DNA of 31,734 nucleotides from Planctomycetaceae bacterium (GTDB lineage: Bacteria > Planctomycetota > Planctomycetia > Pirellulales > Pirellulaceae). Under the pieces are notes generated by a model that did not search any database, had not been told where the DNA came from, and saw nothing but the letters and a program-made list of their open reading frames with translations. Below are positions 15,568-23,822 of this stretch, one piece after another (position 1 is the first letter of the stretch; every line of letters begins with the position of its first letter). Position numbers and translations under genes: made by a program. The stretch is from the NCBI GenBank assembly GCA_005773145.1, contig SXHS01000057.1, positions 1 through 31,734 of the forward strand, read 5' to 3'.

Positions 15568-17271
15568 ATGTCTGTCCTGAATAGCGGAAAATTCTGGGTC
15601 CGAATCGGCATCACTCTGGCCGTGCTGGGAATCCTCCAGCAGATCTGGCACTGGGAAGTCGAGCGTATTGAAGTGCCGGCCGGCGAGTATCTGGTGCGCA
15701 TTCATCGTTGGGGCAAGAACCTCCCCTCCGATCAAATTGTTGCCCCGGACCCGTCCTACAAGGGAGTCATGCTGGACGTCCTCCCTGAAGGGCGCCATTT
15801 TCTCAATCCGATCTTTTGGAGTTATGAACGGCATCGAGTGGTGGACGTCCCTAAGGGGAAGTGCCTGGTGCTGACCCGGAAGTTTGGACGGGAGATTCCG
15901 GCCGATCGGATCGCCCGGGGCGAGGTGTTGGCGCAGCATGATCCCGCGCAGCCATTTGCGGGGGAACGGGGCGTGGTGCGCGACGTGCTCGGGCCCGGCA
16001 GCTACCGACTCAATCCCTATGCCTATTCCTGGGAGGAACACAATGCCGTCCAAGTCGACGCCCGGGAAGTGGGCGTGCGTGCTCTGCTGATCGGCCAGGA
16101 TTCGTCCCAATCGGCCAACGACTCCGTACAAGGTCGGTACGTGGTGAGTGAAGGCTCACGGGGGATCCAAAAGTCAACTCTCTCGAATGGTACGTACTAC
16201 ATCAATCCCTACGTCGAGTCGATCAGCACGGTGGAGGTGCAGGCGCACCGTGTTGAGTTGTCCGACATCGTGTTTCCATCGCGGGATGGATTCATGATGA
16301 AACCAGTGGTGGTGGTTGAGTATTCCGTGCTACCGGATCGAACGCCCGAGATGCTCGTTCGACTTTCCGACATCGGTCAGTTACACCAAAGGGACTCGAC
16401 CCCGGCGGAACAAGCGGAGAACGAAATTCTGCAAAAGGTGATTCTGCCGCATATTCGGGGTTATGCGCGCATCGAAGGGAGCAATTTCTTCGCCCGGGAC
16501 TTCATCACCACGGAATCGGCGACCCAAGCGGTGGCGGCGTTGGATGACGCAGCTCAGAAAGCCGCTCAAGCCGCCAAAACGCCCGTGGAAAAGCAGGGGA
16601 ATCCCGCACAAGCAGGCGTGACGTCGCAGCGGGTTGCCAATGCTCGCGAACGCATGCAACAGGCCATGTTCAACAAAGTGAAAGAGCCGTGCCGCGAGCT
16701 GGGAGTGGATGTGCGCGCGGTGGTGATCGCCGACATGCCCCCCCCGGAAGAATTGGCAAGTCAAATTGGCCAGCGAGAATTGGCAAAAGTGGAACTGGCC
16801 AAAAACGCTTCGGTGATTCGCCAGTTTCGCGCACAACAAAGCCTGGATGCCGCCAAGGCGTTGAAGGAACAGGCCCGACAGAAAGTCGGGGCCGAAACCC
16901 GACTCATTCAGGCCAAGACCAGGGCCAATCAAATCAAAGAGGTCGCCGAGTCGCAACTCAAGCAGGAGTTGGATAACGCCCAAGTGGCGTTGGAGGCCTC
17001 GAAGAAACAGGCGGAGGCCCAGTTGACTACGGCCCGCGCCGAAGTGGCGGTCATCGACAGCCAGAATACGGCAGAGGTCGCGGGGCTGCAAACGGCCGTG
17101 CAAGGGTTTTCCAGTCCCCGCCACTTCGCCCAATTCCACGTGATCTCAAAACTTGCGCCAACCCTACGCGAGATCTTTGCTGCAGATGACAGCGATTTTG
17201 CCAAGATCTTTTCGAATTACATGAGCCCCCAGGCCCCGGCCGCCAACGGCCCGCAGGAGAATTCCCGATGA
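15568..17271 (+). CDS. SPFH/band 7 domain protein with N-terminal beta-repeats (first of pair)
   Basis: A 567-residue membrane protein. One TM segment (about residues 10-27) leads into three similar repeats of about 60-70 residues, each ending in a shared motif: GRHFLNP (75-81), GSYRLNP (144-150) and GTYYINP (208-214). Repeats 1 and 2 also share a GK/GREIPxDxI-like segment. An SPFH domain follows (about 225-400; VVVVEYSVLPD, ILPHIRGYARIEG, ELGVDVRAVVIADM), then a long Ala/Lys/Glu/Gln-rich helix (about 415-525) typical of flotillin-type proteins. SPFH proteins form large oligomeric cages on membranes and often scaffold proteases or organise domains; the partner here is unknown. The ATG has only a weak AAGAAG upstream. 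Its stop overlaps the start of the next SPFH gene (ATGA), showing translational coupling. Confidence 0.85.
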   Translation: MSVLNSGKFWVRIGITLAVLGILQQIWHWEVERIEVPAGEYLVRIHRWGKNLPSDQIVAPDPSYKGVMLDVLPEGRHFLNPIFWSYERHRVVDVPKGKCLVLTRKFGREIPADRIARGEVLAQHDPAQPFAGERGVVRDVLGPGSYRLNPYAYSWEEHNAVQVDAREVGVRALLIGQDSSQSANDSVQGRYVVSEGSRGIQKSTLSNGTYYINPYVESISTVEVQAHRVELSDIVFPSRDGFMMKPVVVVEYSVLPDRTPEMLVRLSDIGQLHQRDSTPAEQAENEILQKVILPHIRGYARIEGSNFFARDFITTESATQAVAALDDAAQKAAQAAKTPVEKQGNPAQAGVTSQRVANARERMQQAMFNKVKEPCRELGVDVRAVVIADMPPPEELASQIGQRELAKVELAKNASVIRQFRAQQSLDAAKALKEQARQKVGAETRLIQAKTRANQIKEVAESQLKQELDNAQVALEASKKQAEAQLTTARAEVAVIDSQNTAEVAGLQTAVQGFSSPRHFAQFHVISKLAPTLREIFAADDSDFAKIFSNYMSPQAPAANGPQENSR

Positions 17272-18836
17272 GTGACCGATTTGAGTCCTTTGGCAAACCC
17301 ATGCGCAGCGGAGCCTGGCAGGTCTGGAAACGACGCCTGATCGCCTGGGGTGTGCTCCTGGCAGCGATGCTCGTTTTTGTCATGCTCACCTGGAACGCAT
17401 TCTTTGTCTACGTCCGGCCCGGGTACCATTTGGTGACCATCACCCGCGCCGGAAAGCCGCTCGAGCCTGGACAAATGCTCGCCGAGCCAGGCCAAATGGG
17501 CGTGCAGCGGCAAGTGCATGGCGAAGGGTGGCATTTCGTACTCCCCATCTACAACTCGACCGAGATCGAAGAGAACACCGAAATCAAGGCGGGAGAAGTC
17601 GGAATCGTGACTGCCAAAGGGGGCAAGCCCTTGCCCCCCGGCCGCTTTCTCGGCGAGGAGGGGGAACAAGGCATTCAACGCAAAGTCCTTCTGCCGGGCA
17701 CGTATCGCATCAACCAGCGGGGTTTTGACGTCGAGATCGTCAAGGCCACGCTCATCGAACCCGGGTATGTCGGTGTCCTGCAGCGTATGCTGGGCAAGAA
17801 GAGCGCCCAGCGATTTGCCCAGAACGACGATGAGATGGGAATCGTGCAGCAGCACCTGCAGCCCGGACTCTATTTCCTGAATCTACGCGAGTATCGTGTT
17901 ATCAAGTCGGAAACGGGCATCTTCCAAACAACCTTCCATTTTGACGAAGACCCGTCCCAAAATACGGCCATCACCTTCGTCTCCAAACACGGATTGCCGA
18001 TCAGTCTGGACTGCACAATCGAATGGGAAGTACGGCCAGAAGATGTACCCGCACTGGTTGCGGAATACGGTTCGCGCGATCAGGTCGAACACAAAGTGAT
18101 TGAGGTCCAGGCCCATTCCATCGGCCGCGACAAAGGGATCAACTACGGCGTCCAAGACTTCCTGGAAGGCAACCTGCGCGAGAAATTCCAGGAAGAATTC
18201 ACCAAGGAACTCGTACGAGTCTGCGCGGAAAAGAACGTCACGATCAATTCAGCGTTCATCCGCAACACGGTCATTCCCGAAACCTACCTGAAGCCCATTC
18301 GGGAAAAACAAATCGCCGGTGAAACCGAATTGACCAATAAGGCCAAGGAGCTGACGGAGCAGAGCAACGCCGAGGTGGTACGAGAATCGGAATTGATCGC
18401 GCAACGGGTCTACGAGGTTGAGGCGGAGACCAAGCGGATTGTTGCGGGAATTGATCGCGATGTTGAAAACACCACCACCAAAACCGAGGCGGAAGTGCAA
18501 CGGCTCAAGGCCGACTACCAAGCCCGTATCGTCGTATTGGAAAGCGAAGCCCGGCAAGTCTTGGGAATGACCAAGGCTGAAGCGAAAAAGATGACCGAGA
18601 CGGCCAAGAGCAGCCTGTTCAAACTCAAGATGGACGTTTTCCAGAACGACAATGATGCCTATCTGCGCTACACCATGTCCCAGGAACTGAATCCGCAAAT
18701 CGTCTTGCGTCTCTTCCACGCCGGGAGCGGCACCTTCTGGACCAACCTGGGAGACAAAGCGGTCAATCTCATGCTGCCGGCCGGCGCGGCGCCTGCGGCC
18801 CCTGAAAAAGAGCGAGCCGGCGCGAACAACAAGTAA
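17268..18836 (+). CDS. SPFH/band 7 domain protein with N-terminal beta-repeats (second of pair)
   Basis: A 522-residue paralogue of the preceding protein, overlapping it by four bases (ATGA). A TM segment lies at about residues 25-47. Three degenerate beta-repeats follow, marked by GWHFVLP (87-93), GTYRINQ (144-150) and GLYFLNL (200-206), two with a GKPLxPG segment. The SPFH domain spans about 220-350 (SLDCTIEWEVRPEDVPALVA, VQAHSIGRDKG, NVTINSAFIRNTVIPETYL) and passes into a long charged helix (about 355-450; REKQIAGETELTNKAKELTEQ). The two proteins probably form a hetero-oligomer, as HflK/HflC do, though neither is an obvious HflK or HflC orthologue. Its stop is followed by the 18844-18955 repeat cluster, which may end the operon transcript. 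Confidence 0.85.
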   Translation: MSDRFESFGKPMRSGAWQVWKRRLIAWGVLLAAMLVFVMLTWNAFFVYVRPGYHLVTITRAGKPLEPGQMLAEPGQMGVQRQVHGEGWHFVLPIYNSTEIEENTEIKAGEVGIVTAKGGKPLPPGRFLGEEGEQGIQRKVLLPGTYRINQRGFDVEIVKATLIEPGYVGVLQRMLGKKSAQRFAQNDDEMGIVQQHLQPGLYFLNLREYRVIKSETGIFQTTFHFDEDPSQNTAITFVSKHGLPISLDCTIEWEVRPEDVPALVAEYGSRDQVEHKVIEVQAHSIGRDKGINYGVQDFLEGNLREKFQEEFTKELVRVCAEKNVTINSAFIRNTVIPETYLKPIREKQIAGETELTNKAKELTEQSNAEVVRESELIAQRVYEVEAETKRIVAGIDRDVENTTTKTEAEVQRLKADYQARIVVLESEARQVLGMTKAEAKKMTETAKSSLFKLKMDVFQNDNDAYLRYTMSQELNPQIVLRLFHAGSGTFWTNLGDKAVNLMLPAGAAPAAPEKERAGANNK

Positions 18837-18843
18837 CCGCAAT

Positions 18844-18955
18844 TCGTTTACCGTAGGCGCCGGCCGCATCTCGTTTACCGCCCAGCCGTAGGCGCCGGCG
18901 GAAGTTCGACCGTCGCATCCAAAGCCGCCGGCGCCTTCGGCTGGGCGGTAAACGA
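18844..18955. repeat. REP-like repeat cluster forming a long hairpin between convergent genes
   Basis: Three copies of the 31-bp repeat: a shortened one at 18844-18864, a full one at 18871-18901 and an inverted full one at 18925-18955. The last two are complementary except at one position, giving a 31-bp stem with a 23-base loop. It lies in the 189-base gap between the convergent SPFH (ends 18836) and ResB-CcsA (ends 19026) genes and could act as a bidirectional terminator or mRNA-stabilising structure. No T-run is present. Confidence 0.8.
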
Positions 18956-19025
18956 AATCCATCCGCCGGTGCGTTCTCAGGCGGGGAGGCGCGAATGAGC
19001 GAAACTAGAACCGCGACGACCGGTC

Positions 19026-22000
19026 TTAGGCGATGCTCGCCCCTCGCCAGGGACGGAGCCAGGCGAGGTTCATCAGGATCAGTTGGCTCACGACAAAGAG
19101 CAACAAGGAGTGCAGCACGCCCTCCGTGAACCCGTAGGAATGCAGTCCCACGCCCAGTTCGTTCACGCCAAACCAGGACCAAGCCGTGACGATGTTGCCC
19201 CCTATTGCGAGTACTGCCAGTCCTCGCTCGCGGATCATGCCATCCCACCGCGCGTGCAGCACCAGGGCGTTCCACAGCAGAATGATGAGGGCCCCGTTTT
19301 CCTTGGGGTCCCAACCCCAAAACCGGCCCCAGGAATCATCTGCCCACAGCCCCCCCAACACGGTGCCAAAAAAGCTGAAGAAAATCGCGAAGCAAATCGT
19401 GCCATAGATCATGCGCGACAGATTTTTGCTTTCGGCGGCGTCCCAATTCGAGGCGAGCCAGCGTCGTAACAGGTACGCAATGGCAAACGCTCCCGCCAAG
19501 AATGTCGTGGCATAACCAAAGGCAATGCAGACCACATGGGTTGCCAGCCAGAATTGGGTATCCAACACGGCTTGCATCACCGCGATGGTATCTCCATCCC
19601 CCAGGTAATGGGCTACGACCAGACTGCCGAAGCCGCAGGCCGCTGCGGTGATGGTCCCCATGCCGTTGCGAAACAATCGCTCGAACAGCAAGGCCAGCAA
19701 CTCGATGGCCCAGCCGATGAAAATGGCCGACGAGTACAAATTGGTGACGGGCGGGCGTCCCGAAATGACCATCCGCCCTATCAGGGCGATGGTATGCAGC
19801 GTCAGCGTTATCACCATCAACCAGGTGGCCGCCCGTTGCAGGGGCACCGACCACCCCAACCAACTCAGAGCCGATAGCGCGAAGACGATCACGCACAGCA
19901 CCGAACACCAAAAAAATGGGGCTCGGCCGTTGAAGTATCGCTCGAATTGATAGAACGACTCAAATCGGCCGATGACGATTCGGCTCAACATGTTGGCCTT
20001 CGCCTTGAGTTCCGGAGCGGGACTTTCCGCTACCGCCTTCTGATAGTTCGCCAATTGTTGGTTAAAAGCCGAATTGTCCCCCTGTGCGTAGCTGGCCAAC
20101 ATTTCCGCCAGCGCCTCCGTCGTCGCGGCGGGTTGCTTACCAAAAATTTGTCTCTCCACGTATAAGCGTGCCAGCGCCGTGCTGTAGGGCTGCCACTTCC
20201 CATCGGCCTGCGTGGGGGGAACCATGGAGGGAACTTCGCGTTCCTCCAATTGACGCGCCTGCTCCATCAAGTCCGCCGTAAAATGCTGTAGTTTCAGGCG
20301 AGCGGTGTCCTGATTCTGTTTCCACTCTTCCTCCGTGGGGAGTGGCAACAAATTGGGAGGACGAAAGGCCATATGCAACTTCATCAGGGCATCGAGCCGG
20401 GACTTCAGGTCCAGCAGTTTGCGCTGATAAAAAGTGAGTTGATCGGGGCGCGATTGCTTGACTTCGAGAGCCATCTCGATCTCGCGGTCGAAACGAGCCA
20501 CCAGCTTGTGAATCTTTTCAGAAACGCCTGCGGTCTCCTCAGGTGGCAGGGCTGCGCGGACCCGATCGACAAGTGCGTTGACATCCCCCTGGAAATCGGC
20601 CAAGAGCTCTGCCTTGAGATTCGGGAAGGCCAGTTGCAAATCCTTTTGGATGCTAGGCCAGTGCGTCCGTATCTGCTCCTCGTCGAGCGGGGCGGTGGTC
20701 CCAGGGATCAATTCACCGATTGCGTAACCATGTTTCTTGCGTCGGGGCAGACCGAACTTGTCCAGTAACTCCTGGCTGTCGATGCGAATCACCCGATGTT
20801 GCCTCGCCCGGTCCACGCCGCTGATCAAGTCCAAGAGAAACTGTATCGCCGGTGCATTGCGCATCAGCAGTGGATCGGTCTTGAGTTCGACTTGCATCCG
20901 ATCCAATCCCGTCTTGTCTTGAATCCGCTGCACGATCTTGGCAGCATCCCCTTCGAGGGCCAACAAATCCTCCGAATTCAGCGCCGGAAACTCCTTTTTC
21001 AGATCGCTTTCGATGCTGGCCCAATTCTGTCGGATCACCTCGGTGTCCAGGGCCGCCTGAAACGTCTCCCGCCCTGATGTGACCTTGAGCGTATTGCGCG
21101 CCAGCGAGTCTAGAGGCTTGATGCGCCCTTGGTCCTGCACCGGCAGGTCGCCGAACGCCATCAGGTTGGGCTCGCCCGGGACGGGCGCTCGTTGCGTGGA
21201 AAACCTTGTAACCAATGCCAGCGCCACCAAGCTGACGACTGCGGGAAACCAGAGTCCGCTCAGGCCCCGTGGTGTGGTCGATGAACTAGCGTCCGACGCG
21301 GCGGGATCGGCAACGGTTTGTTGTCGCCGGAGAAAGCGGGTTAAGGTAATGAGAAAATGCGCGCCCATGCCCGTGACGATGATCATGCAGGCTACATAAG
21401 GCATCATCCAGCCGCGATTGGTCACGACGGAGAGGGTGGAGTACTCGCGGCCGCGTGCGTCTTTGTCGTAGCTACTTTGATAGAACGTCGATCCCGCATA
21501 TCGCAGCGGACTATTCATCGCGATCTCGAAAGTGCTATCCAACTGGCGTGGCGCGTCCACCATCTGAAATCGAGACGAGTAAACACGCGGCGTTTTTGTG
21601 CCGGGATAGTCCTCTTTGACGACATCCAGCAGCTTGACGGAATACGGCTTGTAGCTGCGTTGGAACCTCAATTGCAGATCGTACGATCGTCCATCGACCT
21701 CAACCGAATCGGTATCGAACGCCATCGCCCCGCGCATGTCCTCCAGCACGACTTGCGATAACAGATAGGTCCCCAAGTCTTCGCCGGTTTTTTCGTGCAG
21801 ACAGCGGACGAATACGGCCGCCTGGTCGACATTGCCACCGCTGGCCCCCGTACCATGACTCACGGCCACGACTTCCAGTGTTCGACCCCGTCCGCGATTG
21901 GCGACAGGTGTCCGCCCTTCCGGCAGTGGCCGCAAGGAGGCATTCCGGTGGACTTGCACGATCTCCATGCGGAAGGGCAGCTTAGCATCTTCAATCGGCG

Positions 22001-23054
22001 CGCTCGCTAATTCTGTTACTTTACCGTTGCGGAGCACGGGGACGACCACAACTCGATCCTGGTCCGCATGCGTCCCGTCATGACGATCGATCACGGCCAA
22101 TTCCACGGCACGCAGATCGTGGGCATGGTACGCCGTCTGCCCCTCGCCAAATGTGATTTGTTCTTCCACGTCGTATTTGCTGACATACAGTTGACTGAAC
22201 ATCATCAGCCCTACGCCGGCATGTAGTAACACCACGCCCGCTCGGCGCTGGAAGAAGAACCAGCAACCACAGAGCAATACGAGTCCGGCCAGAAAACCTT
22301 GGAGCAGTTGCCACAAAATGCGCATGCCGGAATCGCCGAGATAGGAATCATTCCCCGCGAAACCAATCCCCAAGCAGACCGCTCCCAGCAACACGCTCAA
22401 CGCGGCCAGCAGGCCAAATTCGCTGCCGCGCCAGCCCACCGCGTGCCCCTTGGTAACGGCTCCCCAGACGCTCGCAATCCACGTCACCGCCAGCCCCAAC
22501 TGCATCAATCGCCACAGGGTTTGAAACGATACGGGGGGCACTCCCTGTAAGCCTTCATGACTATGGCCGTTCGCAATGACCAGCCACGTCACCAGGACAC
22601 CGAGTGTGGTAACTACCAACCCAGCCAGCCATTGTCCGCCGCGTGCCCGTACCTGAAAACGAATCGCATGCGCCGCCACGAGATTCAATGCCATGGCCGA
22701 ACCGATCAACGCGCCCCCCGGGAAAGGGAATCGCATCTCGGATGCACGCAGATCGGGCAAGTAGGAGGGCCAGGTCGGAAAGAAGGACCGAGGGAAAAAA
22801 GTGCGAAGTTCAATGAGGGCGATCCACGATCGAAAGTAGTCGTCCACCACCTCCCACATGTCCTTGTAGTACTGCGCGAGCGTCCCCACGAAGACAATGA
22901 AGATCGCCATGGCCATCAGGGTCACGGTCAGTTTCAGAGATGCCAACGGACGTAGCGCGGACCGCCACGTCATGCGTGCGCCGATCTCGTGTGGCCTCGC
23001 CTTCACGGCGGTCGTTACCGGCAGCGCGGTGGCCCGCTTCACGTTCTCACGCAT
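19026..23054 (-). CDS. Fused cytochrome c biogenesis protein ResB-CcsA (System II)
   Basis: A 1342-residue membrane protein joining both halves of the System II cytochrome c synthase, which carries heme across the membrane and attaches it to CxxCH motifs. The ResB part runs from about 30 to 600 (first TM FVGTLAQYYKDMWEV; several TMs; large outer domain with GEGQTAYHAHDLRAVEL; last TM near 575-595). A soluble, charged central region of about 400 residues (about 630-1030) follows and includes two similar segments near 675-715 and 795-835. The CcsA part (about 1040-1342) has the heme-handling motif WGWDPKEN (1246-1253) and conserved His near 1305 and 1315. The ATG has AGGGGGA seven bases upstream. 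Twelve bases separate it from the lipoprotein gene before it, so they form an operon. Confidence 0.93.
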   Translation of the reverse strand: MRENVKRATALPVTTAVKARPHEIGARMTWRSALRPLASLKLTVTLMAMAIFIVFVGTLAQYYKDMWEVVDDYFRSWIALIELRTFFPRSFFPTWPSYLPDLRASEMRFPFPGGALIGSAMALNLVAAHAIRFQVRARGGQWLAGLVVTTLGVLVTWLVIANGHSHEGLQGVPPVSFQTLWRLMQLGLAVTWIASVWGAVTKGHAVGWRGSEFGLLAALSVLLGAVCLGIGFAGNDSYLGDSGMRILWQLLQGFLAGLVLLCGCWFFFQRRAGVVLLHAGVGLMMFSQLYVSKYDVEEQITFGEGQTAYHAHDLRAVELAVIDRHDGTHADQDRVVVVPVLRNGKVTELASAPIEDAKLPFRMEIVQVHRNASLRPLPEGRTPVANRGRGRTLEVVAVSHGTGASGGNVDQAAVFVRCLHEKTGEDLGTYLLSQVVLEDMRGAMAFDTDSVEVDGRSYDLQLRFQRSYKPYSVKLLDVVKEDYPGTKTPRVYSSRFQMVDAPRQLDSTFEIAMNSPLRYAGSTFYQSSYDKDARGREYSTLSVVTNRGWMMPYVACMIIVTGMGAHFLITLTRFLRRQQTVADPAASDASSSTTPRGLSGLWFPAVVSLVALALVTRFSTQRAPVPGEPNLMAFGDLPVQDQGRIKPLDSLARNTLKVTSGRETFQAALDTEVIRQNWASIESDLKKEFPALNSEDLLALEGDAAKIVQRIQDKTGLDRMQVELKTDPLLMRNAPAIQFLLDLISGVDRARQHRVIRIDSQELLDKFGLPRRKKHGYAIGELIPGTTAPLDEEQIRTHWPSIQKDLQLAFPNLKAELLADFQGDVNALVDRVRAALPPEETAGVSEKIHKLVARFDREIEMALEVKQSRPDQLTFYQRKLLDLKSRLDALMKLHMAFRPPNLLPLPTEEEWKQNQDTARLKLQHFTADLMEQARQLEEREVPSMVPPTQADGKWQPYSTALARLYVERQIFGKQPAATTEALAEMLASYAQGDNSAFNQQLANYQKAVAESPAPELKAKANMLSRIVIGRFESFYQFERYFNGRAPFFWCSVLCVIVFALSALSWLGWSVPLQRAATWLMVITLTLHTIALIGRMVISGRPPVTNLYSSAIFIGWAIELLALLFERLFRNGMGTITAAACGFGSLVVAHYLGDGDTIAVMQAVLDTQFWLATHVVCIAFGYATTFLAGAFAIAYLLRRWLASNWDAAESKNLSRMIYGTICFAIFFSFFGTVLGGLWADDSWGRFWGWDPKENGALIILLWNALVLHARWDGMIRERGLAVLAIGGNIVTAWSWFGVNELGVGLHSYGFTEGVLHSLLLFVVSQLILMNLAWLRPWRGASIA

Positions 23055-23066
23055 ATCGTCATCCCC

Positions 23067-23660
23067 CTAACCGTTCGGCTGCTCGCGCTTCCCAAAACGC
23101 AACGAACGCACGAATTGTTCGAAATGCTCACGCTCACGTTCCGCCAACTCGGCATGGCCGCGTAACTTGACGAACCAAATTGTCTCGCCTCGCGTCACAA
23201 TCGCCCCCAAAATGGATTCGCGCGTTTTCGATTCCGGCGGGCTGGTGAGCTGCACATACGGTACCGGCTCTTGCTCGACAGAAATCGTTGTCAGCTGCTC
23301 GTCAAGCTGTTGGCGACTCTCCAGCGGCGGCAATTGGATCTGCCCACGCCACCGATTGACATTGGCCAGGAGGTCATTTCCCTGAGTGGGTAGGGAGATG
23401 ATGGTAATCTCGAGTTTTTGATCGGCCTGACGCACCTCAAAGGCCGCTTGTCGCATGCCCCCCATGGTCGGCAGTAGCTGCCACCCCACAGGAACGTCGT
23501 AGCTGGGGCCCGCAGGTGACGCCGACGTTTCCGCCGTAGCCTCGGTCTTGGGGACCCAGTACTCGCGGATTCCCTCCTCGTGGCGGCACCCCACAACGCC
23601 AACGCCAACGATGAGCAACACCGCGCGACCGGCGGCTTCGAACGGGACTCGGATCAGCAT
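23067..23660 (-). CDS. Probable lipoprotein cotranscribed with the cytochrome c synthase
   Basis: A 197-residue protein of no family I can name. The N-terminus (MLIRVPFEAAGRAVLLIVGV) ends in a lipobox VVGC with Cys25, so it is probably a lipoprotein on the outer face of a membrane. The mature part starts with a short linker, then a domain with YDVPVGWQLLPTMGGMRQAAFEV and LEITIISLPTQGNDLLANVNRWRGQIQLPPL, and ends with a charged helix (ELAEREREHFEQFVRSLRFG). This pattern (predicted strands, NxWRxQ-like segment and EFxxSLRF-like end) occurs in planctomycete proteins found beside cytochrome synthase genes, as far as I recall. Twelve bases before the ResB-CcsA gene, it may help in apocytochrome or heme handling. 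The ATG lacks a clear Shine-Dalgarno. Confidence 0.75.
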   Translation of the reverse strand: MLIRVPFEAAGRAVLLIVGVGVVGCRHEEGIREYWVPKTEATAETSASPAGPSYDVPVGWQLLPTMGGMRQAAFEVRQADQKLEITIISLPTQGNDLLANVNRWRGQIQLPPLESRQQLDEQLTTISVEQEPVPYVQLTSPPESKTRESILGAIVTRGETIWFVKLRGHAELAEREREHFEQFVRSLRFGKREQPNG

Positions 23661-23680
23661 GGGTGGGTCTCGGATTGCGC

Positions 23681-23704
23681 GTAGGTGGGCCTACCCACAG
23701 TATA
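23681..23704 (-). promoter_or_regulatory. Possible -10 box and adjoining palindrome upstream of the lipoprotein/ResB-CcsA operon
   Basis: On the minus strand TATACT (23704-23699) lies about 40 bases before the ATG at 23660, with no good -35. Directly after it is a palindromic stretch, GTGGG (23685-23689) with CCCAC (23694-23698), overlapped by GTAGG/CCTAC. It is at the expected transcription start and could be an operator or a leader hairpin. Confidence 0.3.
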
Positions 23705-23822
23705 GCAACCGTCTCCGACCGGCAGTAGGTCGGGATGCTTTCACCCATGCGGGCGCCACAGAAGGCACACAAGGCCGTTGTGGGCGAATAGTTGTGGTGG
23801 AATAGGAGCCGCGATCACGTGA

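Noticed and set aside
16381..17139. A 252-codon minus-strand open frame inside the first SPFH gene
   Set aside because: It is antisense to the helical, Lys/Glu/Gln-rich region, which commonly creates long Leu/Phe-rich antisense frames.
18844..18955. CRISPR array
   Set aside because: Only three copies, one inverted and one shortened, with unequal spacing; this is a REP-like palindrome cluster.
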